A DNA stretch of 26,332 bases, taken from Clostridiales bacterium UBA7273 (GTDB lineage Bacteria; Bacillota; Clostridia; Oscillospirales; Oscillospiraceae). The stretch is taken from assembly GCA_002472405.1 (NCBI GenBank), contig DKRV01000018.1, forward strand, positions 1 to 26,332, in the 5' to 3' direction. This document shows, piece by piece, positions 5,589 to 12,544 of the stretch; within the stretch, counting starts at the first letter, position 1; the number at the start of each line of letters is the position of its first letter. The position numbers were made by a program, and so were the translations under genes. A model generated the notes under the pieces. That model did not search any database. It had not been told where the DNA came from and saw only the letters and a list, made by a program, of their open reading frames with translations.

Positions 5589-5612
5589 CTTTTGCCCCAA
5601 GAGGTGGTTTAA

Positions 5613-6716
5613 GTGATTTGTAGGAATTGCAAGCGTGAAATCCCGGATGAGCTCCATTTCACTTACTGCGGCTATTGCGGTGATCGGCTCATCCGAGAAA
5701 GGAAAAAGAAAAGCGAGATTCGCGTTCCGAAGGCGCGAAAGCTCCGCTCCGGTGCTTGGAACATAGAGCTCCGCTCCGAAGGACAAAGCATAACCGAGCC
5801 CACCGAGGAAGCCTGCATAGCAAAGGCTAAAGCTATTCGTGCCGGTTTTATCGCTTCGGAGGGTAAGCAAAAAAGCATCACGCTCGCCGATGCTGTCGAT
5901 AAGTACATCGCCGAGCGCAATAATGTTCTTTCTCCTTCGACCATCAAGGGCTATGTCACGCTTCGCCGAAACAGGTTCAAAACCGTCATGAATAAAGATA
6001 TCTGCAAAATTAATTGGCAGGCTGCCATAAATGCCGAAGCGAAAACATGCAGTCCTAAAACTCTTGAAAATGCGTGGGGGCTTGTCCGTCCTGCCATAGC
6101 CGCATGCGGCATTCAGCCGCCCAATGTCACCCTTGCTCAGGTTGTGAGTGACGAGCTGCCATGGCTGGACTATATTCAGATAAAGGCGTTTCTTCACGCC
6201 GTGCGCGGAGAGGATTGCGAAATCGGAGCTTTGCTTGCGCTGCATAGCCTTCGTCTGTCCGAGTTGCTCGCAATAACCCCGGATAAAATCTCCGGCAGCA
6301 CTATTCATGTAAGTGGCAGCAAAGTTTTTGATGTTAACGGTACGCTTGTTGAAAAGCGCACAAACAAGAATCAGACTTCGCGGCGCGATATAGAAATTCT
6401 CATTCCGCGCTTTGCCGAGCTTGTTGCCGCATACACCGGAGATTCCGACCGCCCCTTCGTCCAGATGCACCCTAACACATTTCGCCGGCATATAAATGAT
6501 GTATGCCGCTCTGCTGGCCTGCCGGAGGTTGGCGTCCACGGCTTGCGCCGCAGTTTTGCGTCTCTTGCCTATCATCTCGGTTGGTCGGAACGCCGCACCA
6601 TGGCAACCGGCGGATGGAACAATATCAACACCGTCCATAAAATTTATATAAAGCTCGCAGTTGCAGACGAAAACGCCGATATTGCGAAAATGCGTGAGTA
6701 TTACTCCGATATATGA
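5613..6716 (+). CDS. Tyrosine-family site-specific integrase with N-terminal zinc ribbon
   Basis: The 367-residue recombinase integrates and excises the prophage. An N-terminal zinc ribbon (Cys3, Cys6, Cys19, Cys22) precedes a basic arm-binding region (about 28-80), a SAM-like core-binding domain (about 88-180) and the catalytic domain. The catalytic set is Arg214 (LHSLRLSE), a Lys in the VEKRTNKNQTSRRD hairpin (248-259), His309-x-x-Arg312 (VHGLRRSF), Trp335 in place of the second His, and Tyr345 (HKIYIKLA). The set is complete, so the enzyme should be active. The GTG at 5613 has AGAGGTGG about 7 bases upstream. It ends 161 bases from the 3' end of ssrA and faces it, the classic arrangement of an ssrA-integrating element. 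The zinc ribbon resembles those of double-zinc-ribbon proteins and may aid DNA or partner binding. Confidence 0.9.
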   Translation: MICRNCKREIPDELHFTYCGYCGDRLIRERKKKSEIRVPKARKLRSGAWNIELRSEGQSITEPTEEACIAKAKAIRAGFIASEGKQKSITLADAVDKYIAERNNVLSPSTIKGYVTLRRNRFKTVMNKDICKINWQAAINAEAKTCSPKTLENAWGLVRPAIAACGIQPPNVTLAQVVSDELPWLDYIQIKAFLHAVRGEDCEIGALLALHSLRLSELLAITPDKISGSTIHVSGSKVFDVNGTLVEKRTNKNQTSRRDIEILIPRFAELVAAYTGDSDRPFVQMHPNTFRRHINDVCRSAGLPEVGVHGLRRSFASLAYHLGWSERRTMATGGWNNINTVHKIYIKLAVADENADIAKMREYYSDI

Positions 6717-6740
6717 TCCGTTCGTAAATCCGTTCGTAAA
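6717..6740 (+). repeat. Tandem 12-base repeat, possible integrase arm sites
   Basis: TCCGTTCGTAAA is repeated exactly twice, directly after the integrase stop codon. Short direct repeats near the attachment site commonly serve as arm-type sites for tyrosine integrases. The rest of the gene-free stretch 6741-6828 is AT-rich and shows no gene. Confidence 0.5.
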
Positions 6741-6828
6741 TTTGCAGTTTAATTGCTGTTCACGATGGTTATTTTGTGCTCTTTGTGGTTAACTTTTGTA
6801 CATGTCAAAAGCGCAGCAAACCATTGAT

Positions 6829-6877
6829 AAATAAAGAAAAACCCGTAGTTTCAATAACTACGGGTTTTTCTTTATTT
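6829..6877. terminator. Long bidirectional terminator between integrase and tmRNA
   Basis: A perfect 22-base-pair inverted repeat (6829-6850 with 6856-6877) has a TCAAT loop. The GC part is CCCGTAGTT/AACTACGGG, flanked by A and T tracts on both sides. It can end the integrase message and, on the other strand, tmRNA, whose CCA end at 6878 touches the stem. Confidence 0.9.
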
Positions 6878-6915
6878 TGGTGGAGATGGGGGGAGTTGAA
6901 CCCCCGTCCGAAAGC
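6878..6915. other. Predicted prophage attachment site within the tmRNA 3' end
   Basis: The integrase, its terminator and the tmRNA 3' end are contiguous, and phage-type genes stop exactly at the ssrA boundary. The core crossover should therefore lie in the T arm to CCA region. The partner copy (a partial ssrA 3' end) must lie left of position 1 and is not visible, so the exact core cannot be defined here. Confidence 0.6.
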
Positions 6916-7225
6916 ACTTTAACAGGAACTTCTCCGAGCGCATACGGTCATTTATATTCCCTTCCCTGCGCGCCGGCCGTCAGGCTCGCAGAGTCGGTAG
7001 CTTCATTATGCGTGGTGGGCTCAAAGCTTTGCACACTCACGGGCACCACTGATCGACGCTCCGTTCCGGGCCGTGGTCCTCCCGGAGGGAACGCTCGCTA
7101 ATTAAGCAGCGAGAAGAACAGTATCGTTGTTGTTCTTTAATTTATAAGCTGCCCATTTTTAGGATGGTAGGCGCATCCGCTCGCTATTCCTGCCTCCATA
7201 CCCCCGTCGAAACCGGTACATCCCC
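6878..7225 (-). ncRNA. ssrA: tmRNA (transfer-messenger RNA)
   Basis: The RNA rescues stalled ribosomes and tags the nascent chain for degradation. Its 5' end, GGGGATGTACCGGTTTCGAC, and 3' end, CATCTCC-A-CCA, pair as a seven-base acceptor stem including the G3-U70 wobble that alanyl-tRNA synthetase reads. The T arm is GGGGG-TTCAACT-CCCCC and CCA is encoded. The tag frame (7149-7102) reads AYKLKNNNDTVLLAA then TAA; if the preceding GCA is the resume codon the tag has one more Ala. Its length of 348 bases is normal. The SmpB partner is encoded at 7959-8423. The 3' part is the target of prophage integration, so the last tens of bases may be of phage origin. A clear promoter was not identified; TACAAT near 7290 on the minus strand is one candidate -10. 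Confidence 0.95.
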
Positions 7226-7263
7226 GTTTTTTAGAGGCGTATTTAGGCTGGTACTGTTCTTTA

Positions 7264-7395
7264 TTGCGTCAGCACGACCGGCTACATTGTACCGCATCGA
7301 ACTACCGCGCCGTCCGTTAGTCGGGCGGTAATCCTTGCGTCAGCTCGACCGGCAGCATCGTACCGTATCGCACTGCCTCGCCGTCCGTTAGTCGG
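7264..7395. repeat. Two tandem 61-base repeats upstream of ssrA
   Basis: Copies at 7264-7324 and 7335-7395 start TTGCGTCAGC and end CGCCGTCCGTTAGTCGG, with about eight differences, and repeat with a 71-base period. Each ends in a small hairpin around TTAGT (CCGTCCG/CGGGCGG in the first, GTCCG/CGGAC in the second). They lie between ppiB and ssrA in the region that should hold the ssrA promoter. No gene is seen in 7226-7440. Confidence 0.75.
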
Positions 7396-7410
7396 ACTAT
7401 TGCCTTATAC

Positions 7411-7432
7411 GGGGTGCGGATGACCGCACCCC
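7411..7432 (-). terminator. Hairpin after ppiB, weak terminator or processing stem
   Basis: A perfect 9-base-pair GC stem (GGGGTGCGG / CCGCACCCC) with a four-base loop lies 9 bases after the ppiB stop. There is no T tract on the minus strand, so it may be an attenuating or RNA-stabilising stem, with some read-through into ssrA. Confidence 0.5.
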
Positions 7433-7440
7433 ATGGTGCA

Positions 7441-7959
7441 TTACATCGTTTCAGGTTCGGGATAGTCAACGCCGAAGGTATCGACAGTGACCTTCTTCAT
7501 TGCCTGGCGGTGGATGGGCTTATCGTTTCTGCCGGTCATGCAGGTTGCGATCTTATCGACATTCTCCATGCCCTCTATGACCTTGCCGAAAGCGGCATAC
7601 TGGCCGTCGAGATGAGGTGCATCCTCATGCATGATGAAGAACTGGCTGCCGGCGGAATTGGGCGCCATTGCGCGCGCCATCGACAGGACGCCGCGAGTAT
7701 GCTTGAGATCGTTGGGAACGCCGTTCATTTTGAACTCGCCCTTGATCGAGTAGCCGGGGCCGCCTACGCCGATGCCCTGGGGGTCGCCGCCCTGGATCAT
7801 AAAGCCGCGAATGACGCGGTGGAAGATAACGCCGTCATAAAACTTATTCTTTACCAGCGAGATAAAGTTGTTGACCGTGTTGGGTGCAACCTCGGGATAA
7901 AGCTCGGCCTTTATGATATCGCCGTTTTCCATTTCGATTGTTACTACAGGATTACTCAT
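7441..7959 (-). CDS. ppiB: Cyclophilin-type peptidyl-prolyl isomerase
   Basis: The 172-residue protein catalyses cis-trans isomerisation of prolyl bonds in the cytoplasm. It is a single cyclophilin domain: FHRVIRGFMIQGGDPQGIGV (active-site Arg of FHRV and the MIQGGD loop), then SAGSQFFIMHEDAPHLDGQY and FGKVIEGMENVD. There is no signal peptide. The ATG at 7959 overlaps the smpB stop as TGATG, so the two are translated as a pair. Placement between smpB and ssrA suggests cotranscription with the trans-translation machinery; a functional link is only inferred. Confidence 0.95.
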   Translation of the reverse strand: MSNPVVTIEMENGDIIKAELYPEVAPNTVNNFISLVKNKFYDGVIFHRVIRGFMIQGGDPQGIGVGGPGYSIKGEFKMNGVPNDLKHTRGVLSMARAMAPNSAGSQFFIMHEDAPHLDGQYAAFGKVIEGMENVDKIATCMTGRNDKPIHRQAMKKVTVDTFGVDYPEPETM

Positions 7960-8423
7960 CAGTGTCTCTCCTTCAAAGTTCTTTCAATGTCGCGCGCGGC
8001 TTCACGCTTTGCATCGTCATTTCGTTTATCATACATTTTTTTGCCCTTGCACAGACCAAGCTCGACCTTCACCCTGCTGTCCTTAAAATAAAGCGACAGC
8101 GGAATGAGCGCCACGCCCTCCTGCATAACTCTTGCGTTGAGCTTGACTATCTCGCGCTTATGCATGAGCAGTCTTCTCGGCCGCACGGGGTCTTTATTGA
8201 AAATGTTGCCCTTTTCATACGGGCTTATATGCAGCGATCTGACAAACAGCTCGCCGTTTTTTATTGTGCAGTAACAGTCCTTCATATTGACCGTTCCCGC
8301 TCTTAACGACTTGACCTCCGTTCCGGCAAGCTCTATGCCGGCTTCAAACCTGTCAAGCACGAAATAATCGTGAAAGGCCTTGCGATTTGACGCTATCTGC
8401 TTTGTTCCGGTCTGCTTCGGCAT
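7959..8423 (-). CDS. smpB: SsrA-binding protein SmpB
   Basis: This 154-residue protein binds the tRNA-like end of tmRNA and delivers it to stalled ribosomes. Conserved segments are visible in order: NRKAFHDYFVLDRFEAGIEL, GTEVKSLRAGTVNMKDCY, ELFVRSLHISPYEKGNIF, RPRRLLMHKREI, and the C-terminal GLCKGKKMYDKRNDDAKREA tail that enters the decoding centre. Its length is standard. GGAGGTGAGCGA precedes the ATG at 8423, and a TATAAT box lies at 8449-8454. It is located with its RNA partner ssrA, with only ppiB between. Confidence 0.97.
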   Translation of the reverse strand: MPKQTGTKQIASNRKAFHDYFVLDRFEAGIELAGTEVKSLRAGTVNMKDCYCTIKNGELFVRSLHISPYEKGNIFNKDPVRPRRLLMHKREIVKLNARVMQEGVALIPLSLYFKDSRVKVELGLCKGKKMYDKRNDDAKREAARDIERTLKERH

Positions 8424-8448
8424 TCGCTCACCTCCCGACCGTTAAGTC

Positions 8449-8454
8449 ATTATA
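8449..8454 (-). promoter_or_regulatory. -10 box of the smpB-ppiB promoter
   Basis: A perfect TATAAT (minus strand) lies 26 bases before the smpB start. Upstream of it is the short dyad CACAAAGTGTG and no convincing -35. The 68-base gap to the HAD gene contains only this promoter and no visible terminator. Confidence 0.55.
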
Positions 8455-8491
8455 ACACACTTTGTGCGAAAATTAAATAACATTCTGTAAA

Positions 8492-9289
8492 TCACATGTG
8501 TGCTTTGAGTATATCCGCGATCTCGGCAACGTTTTTGAGGACGTAATCCGGCTTGCGCTCGGCTTTTTCAATATCCTCAAGGCTGCTCTCGCCCGACAGA
8601 ACGCACACGGACACGGCTCCGGCATTCTGCGCAACGGCTATATCCGTATAAAGTCTGTCGCCCACGCAGCAGATATTTTCATTTGGAACGCCGGTCTGTT
8701 CGGATATTATGTCAACCATATTTCGGTTCGGCTTGCCGATAAACACCGGCTCGACTCCGCTTGCGGCGGTCAGAAGTGCGCAGATGCTGCCGCAGTCGGG
8801 CAGAACCTCGTTTGCCGGCATGGGGCACACCCAGTCGGGGTTTGCGGCAACGAATGCAGCGCCGCGGCGGAGATAATGCACGGCTTTATCGAGCTTTTCA
8901 TAAGTAAGCGTCGTATCAAAGCCAACGCAGACAACGCCGACCTCCTCGCTGTCGCCAAGGGGAACGCCGTAGCTTTCAAGCTCGCCCAAAAACGCCGGAG
9001 TTCCGACGGGATAGACAAGCTCGCCCTTGTGGCGGCTGTTGAGGTACATTGCCGTCGCCATGCCGGAGGTGAAAACATTCTCCTTCTCGCAGGGAAAGCC
9101 GAGCTTTCTAAGGCGTGTTATATAATCAACGCCGGCGCGCGAGGAGTTGTTGGTCAGATATATGTACTCCCTGCCGCTTTTCTTAACGGTATCGATAAAG
9201 TCCACCGCACCGTCAAACACCTCATCACCGAGGTAAAGCGTGCCGTCCATATCGAGCAGAAACAGTTTCGTGTTCAGAAGCTTATCCAT
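8492..9289 (-). CDS. HAD-superfamily class IIA phosphatase (NagD/AraL type)
   Basis: The 265-residue enzyme dephosphorylates small phosphorylated metabolites; the substrate cannot be read from sequence. Motif I is LFLLDMDGTLYLGD (nucleophile Asp13, acid Asp15). Motif II is IYLTNNSS, motif III lies in VFIGKPN, and motif IV is CVGDRLYTDI. The C2-type cap lies between II and III (about residues 75-180). All catalytic positions are present. The ATG at 9289 is preferred over one two codons earlier because CGGAG is then 7 bases away instead of 1. It is transcribed from 9321-9349, divergent from the GH2 operon. Confidence 0.9.
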   Translation of the reverse strand: MDKLLNTKLFLLDMDGTLYLGDEVFDGAVDFIDTVKKSGREYIYLTNNSSRAGVDYITRLRKLGFPCEKENVFTSGMATAMYLNSRHKGELVYPVGTPAFLGELESYGVPLGDSEEVGVVCVGFDTTLTYEKLDKAVHYLRRGAAFVAANPDWVCPMPANEVLPDCGSICALLTAASGVEPVFIGKPNRNMVDIISEQTGVPNENICCVGDRLYTDIAVAQNAGAVSVCVLSGESSLEDIEKAERKPDYVLKNVAEIADILKAHM

Positions 9290-9320
9290 TCTCATACTCC
9301 GATCTAAAAATTTCAGAAAT

Positions 9321-9349
9321 ATTATATAGTTTTATGGCCTTAAAATCAA
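9321..9349 (-). promoter_or_regulatory. Promoter of the HAD phosphatase gene
   Basis: On the minus strand, TTGATT (9344-9349), a 17-base spacer and TATAAT (9321-9326) form a strong sigma-A promoter in the divergent intergenic region. Confidence 0.8.
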
Positions 9350-9361
9350 CTACATCTTGCA

Positions 9362-9390
9362 TTGCATCGCGGATATGATAAAATTATATT
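9362..9390 (+). promoter_or_regulatory. Promoter of the GH2-lipoprotein-SLH operon
   Basis: TTGCAT (9362-9367), a 17-base spacer and TATATT (9385-9390) face the GH2 gene. An overlapping alternative uses the TTGCAT at 9357-9362 with TAAAAT, 16 bases away. Confidence 0.6.
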
Positions 9391-9412
9391 AAAAATTCGA
9401 AGGAGCTACGAT

Positions 9413-11719
9413 ATGGACATTGCTTTCAATAACGGCTGGCTTTTTACCGAGGACTACGACGCAGGCTTTGACAGGGCATCCTCCGTCCGTCTGCCGCACA
9501 CGGCAAGAGAGATACCTTATAACTATATCGACTGCCGCGACTATCAAATGGTCTGCGGCTACCGAAAGAGCTTTACCGCTCCCTCGGAGTGGCAGAGCAA
9601 GCGGATTATACTGCGCTTTGACGGTGCAGCGCACGAGGCGACGGTATTCTGCAACGGAACGCGTGTCGGATATCACGCCTGCGGCTACACGGCGTTTTCC
9701 GTTGATATCACTGACAGCGTAAATTTCGGCGGCGAAAACACTGTCGACGTGCGGCTCGACACGCGTGAGAGCCTTAACATTCCGCCGTTCGGCTTTGTTA
9801 TCGACTATCTTTGCTACGGCGGACTTTACCGCGAGGTGACGCTCGAGGTAAAGGATCCCGAGTATATCAAAGAAGTTCTAATCGAGAACACCGGCCTGCA
9901 CGAGCTGCGAGTGAGGATCGAAAGCGAATGCGAAAGCGTTGCTACAGATATTGTTGACGGCAGCGGCAAGGTCATTGCCTCGGCCTGCGCCAAGGCGTTT
10001 GAGCTGAGCGTTCCGAATGCACGGCTTTGGAGCTTGGACTCCCCTGCTCTGCACACGGCGCGTGTTCGCGCAATGCGCGGCGGCGAGGTCGTTGATGAAA
10101 AGAGCCTGCGTTTCGGCTTCAGAACCGTGAGGTTTGAAAACGACGGATTCTATCTCAACGGTCAGAGGATAAAGCTGCGCGGACTTAACAGGCATCAGTC
10201 ATACGCCTATGTCGGCTACGCCATGCCGAAATCGGTGCAGGAGCTTGACGCCGAGATACTCAAAAACGAGCTTGGCGTTAACGCCGTGCGCACCTCGCAC
10301 TATCCGCAGTCGCAGCACTTCATATCGCGCTGCGATGAGTTGGGACTGCTGGTGTTTACCGAAATTCCCGGCTGGCAGCATATCGGCGATGAGGATTGGA
10401 AGCAGCAGGCCGTTAAAAACACCGAGGAAATGGTGCGGCAGTATATGCACCATCCGTCAATCATGCTGTGGGGCGTTAGGATAAACGAATCGCAGGACTG
10501 CGACGAGCTTTACAGAAGAACAAACGCCGTTGCGCACACGCTTGACTCCGGCCGCCAGACGAGCGGTGTCAGATACCTTGAAAAAAGCCATCTGCTTGAG
10601 GACGTTTACGCATACAATGACTTTTCGCACACCGGCGATAACGCCGGTTTGAAAGCTAAAAAGAACGTGACGAGCAAGAAGCACAGGCCTTACTTCGTTT
10701 CCGAGTGCAACGGGCACATGTTCCCGACAAAGCCCTTTGACGATGAGCGACACAGACTCAGCCACGCGCTCAGGCACGCTAAGGTGCTCGACGCGATGTA
10801 TGCCGCCGACGATATCTGCGGCATATTCCCGTGGTGCATGTTTGACTACAACACGCATCAGGACTTTGGCAGCGGCGACGGGATATGCTACCACGGCGTT
10901 ATGGATATGTTCCGCAACCCGAAGCTCGCATCCGCGGTTTACGCAAGTCAGAGCGAAAGCGTTCCCTGCTGCGTTGTCTCCTCGTCCATGGATATCGGCG
11001 AACATCCGGCCGGGGATATTGGCAAGGTCTATATTTTCACCAACGCCGACAGCGTGAAGCTTTATAAGGACGGCGTTTTTGTCCGCGAGTTTTTCCCCGG
11101 GAAAGACGAATATCCCGCTCTCCCCCATCCCCCGGTCATCATCGACGATTTCATCGGCGAGCTGCTTATAACGCAGGAGGGCTTTGACGAAAAGACTGCG
11201 GACACAGTCAAGGAATGCCTGCTTGCCGTTGCCAAATCCGGTCCGAGCGCGCTTCCGCCGAAAATTCTTGCAAAGTTTGCGCGGCTCATGCTCACAAAGG
11301 GCTTTAAATTCTCCGACGGCGTTGAGCTTTACGGCAAATACGTCGGCAACTGGGGCGGCGAGGCGACAAAATGGCGCTTTGACGCGATAAGAGACGGCGA
11401 GGTCATAAAAAGCGTGACTCGCTCGCCGGGCCAGAAGGTTCACCTCGAGGTAATCCCGAGCAAAACCGAGCTTTCCGAGGGCGGCACATATGACGCTGCC
11501 GCAGTGCGCATCCGCGCGCTTGACGAATACGGCAACCTCGCTCCGTATTGGCAGGAACCCGTCGTTTTTAAATGCAGCGGCGCGCTTGAGCTTATAGGCC
11601 CCGAGATAATCTCCCTCAAGGGCGGCTCCGGCGGATGCTATGTCAAAACCATCGGCAAAGCCGGAAAAGCTGCGCTGAGCGTAAACGATATTGAAATTGA
11701 ATTTAATATAGATATGTAA
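9413..11719 (+). CDS. Glycoside hydrolase family 2 enzyme (beta-galactosidase/glucuronidase-like)
   Basis: The 768-residue protein hydrolyses a beta-linked sugar; no signal peptide is visible, so it acts in the cytoplasm on imported oligosaccharide or glycoside. Domain order is a jelly-roll sugar-binding domain (about 1-170), an immunoglobulin-like domain (170-255), a TIM barrel (about 256-550) and C-terminal beta-sandwich domains including a DUF4982/invasin-like end (about 655-768). The barrel opens with KLRGLNRHQSY. The acid/base Glu359 is in WGVRINESQD and the nucleophile is probably Glu431 in PYFVSECNGH. The ATG at 9413 has AAGGAG 7 bases upstream, so 17 residues of an upstream extension are discarded. 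It heads an operon with the lipoprotein and the SLH protein, 18 bases apart from the former. Substrate specificity within GH2 is unresolved. Confidence 0.88.
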   Translation: MDIAFNNGWLFTEDYDAGFDRASSVRLPHTAREIPYNYIDCRDYQMVCGYRKSFTAPSEWQSKRIILRFDGAAHEATVFCNGTRVGYHACGYTAFSVDITDSVNFGGENTVDVRLDTRESLNIPPFGFVIDYLCYGGLYREVTLEVKDPEYIKEVLIENTGLHELRVRIESECESVATDIVDGSGKVIASACAKAFELSVPNARLWSLDSPALHTARVRAMRGGEVVDEKSLRFGFRTVRFENDGFYLNGQRIKLRGLNRHQSYAYVGYAMPKSVQELDAEILKNELGVNAVRTSHYPQSQHFISRCDELGLLVFTEIPGWQHIGDEDWKQQAVKNTEEMVRQYMHHPSIMLWGVRINESQDCDELYRRTNAVAHTLDSGRQTSGVRYLEKSHLLEDVYAYNDFSHTGDNAGLKAKKNVTSKKHRPYFVSECNGHMFPTKPFDDERHRLSHALRHAKVLDAMYAADDICGIFPWCMFDYNTHQDFGSGDGICYHGVMDMFRNPKLASAVYASQSESVPCCVVSSSMDIGEHPAGDIGKVYIFTNADSVKLYKDGVFVREFFPGKDEYPALPHPPVIIDDFIGELLITQEGFDEKTADTVKECLLAVAKSGPSALPPKILAKFARLMLTKGFKFSDGVELYGKYVGNWGGEATKWRFDAIRDGEVIKSVTRSPGQKVHLEVIPSKTELSEGGTYDAAAVRIRALDEYGNLAPYWQEPVVFKCSGALELIGPEIISLKGGSGGCYVKTIGKAGKAALSVNDIEIEFNIDM

Positions 11720-11737
11720 ATCACGGAGGATATGACC

Positions 11738-12532
11738 ATGAAGAGAAAAGTTTCTGTTATCGGCCTGCTGCTTGCGCTGCTTATGATACTCGGCGCATGC
11801 GGCGGCGCAGAAGATAAGCCCAATGTCGGCGCTGCCGAAACTCCGCAGCCGACAGCGGAGCCTACGCAGCAGCCCACCGGCCCGGGAGTTGCCGCCACAG
11901 GCACACCTGCCGTTACCAAGGGCAAGCTCATATATACAATGGATTACGATCTCGGCATTCTCGACGGCAGCGGCACAAACGGTTGGTTTGTGGCATCGTG
12001 GCTTGCAAAAGGCTACGGCACTCGCTACTACGCGATAAATGTCGTAACAGGGCAGGTCATTCAAGGCGAAGAGGGCGCGGAGGTAGTTCTGTGTGCAAAC
12101 GGTCTTGTACGCTTTATCTGGAAAGACGCCGACGGCAACGAGGTGTCTGCCGGCACCGTGTATTTCCCGGACGGCGAGCCTAAGACATTTGATCTTTATG
12201 CTCAGATCTACGGCCTTGACGGCACACTCAAGGAAGAACGCAAGATATTAAGCTGGACTCAGACCTCGGAGGATCCGTATTTCACCGTTGTGCTGCCGGA
12301 AATGAACAAGATAATTTCCGAGCTTGGCGGCGGAAGCATTGCCGGCAATGAGCTTGTTCTCTCCGTTACCGACGATAACGGAGACGCAGTCGTTCTCGGC
12401 CTTGACGGCGAAGAGCTTATAAGACTCGCCGGCGTTGACGCATCGGAGGTTTACGCATATTCAAGCTCCGACGGAAGCTTTGTTTCTGTTTATCGTCCCG
12501 ACAGCGACCAGACCGAGTTTTACCGCTTTTAA
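11738..12532 (+). CDS. Secreted lipoprotein of unknown function
   Basis: The 264-residue protein has a signal peptide MKRKVSVIGLLLALLMILGA ending in a lipobox (LGAC, lipid-modified Cys21). A Pro/Thr/Gln-rich linker (about 30-55) that would span the wall follows, then a beta-rich domain with repeated Gly-Asp turns (TDDNGDAVVLGLDGEELIRL). The ATG at 11738 is preferred over 11732 because GGAGGA is then 7 bases away. It lies between the GH2 gene and the SLH exoprotein in one operon. No family is recognised for the folded part; a substrate-binding or surface-accessory role is only suggested by context. Confidence 0.75.
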   Translation: MKRKVSVIGLLLALLMILGACGGAEDKPNVGAAETPQPTAEPTQQPTGPGVAATGTPAVTKGKLIYTMDYDLGILDGSGTNGWFVASWLAKGYGTRYYAINVVTGQVIQGEEGAEVVLCANGLVRFIWKDADGNEVSAGTVYFPDGEPKTFDLYAQIYGLDGTLKEERKILSWTQTSEDPYFTVVLPEMNKIISELGGGSIAGNELVLSVTDDNGDAVVLGLDGEELIRLAGVDASEVYAYSSSDGSFVSVYRPDSDQTEFYRF

Positions 12533-12544
12533 GGAAGCGAGCCT

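Noticed and set aside
5484..6638. 384-codon minus-strand frame opposite the integrase
   Set aside because: The integrase on the other strand has a complete catalytic set; this frame is its shadow and has no motif or ribosome site.
6877..7101. 74-codon open frame within ssrA
   Set aside because: It lies wholly inside the structured tmRNA gene and has no ribosome site or protein-like composition.
10457..12064. 535-codon minus-strand frame opposite the GH2 and lipoprotein genes
   Set aside because: It crosses the boundary of two well-supported plus-strand genes and reads as low-complexity Ala/Val/Cys sequence typical of antisense shadows in this GC range.
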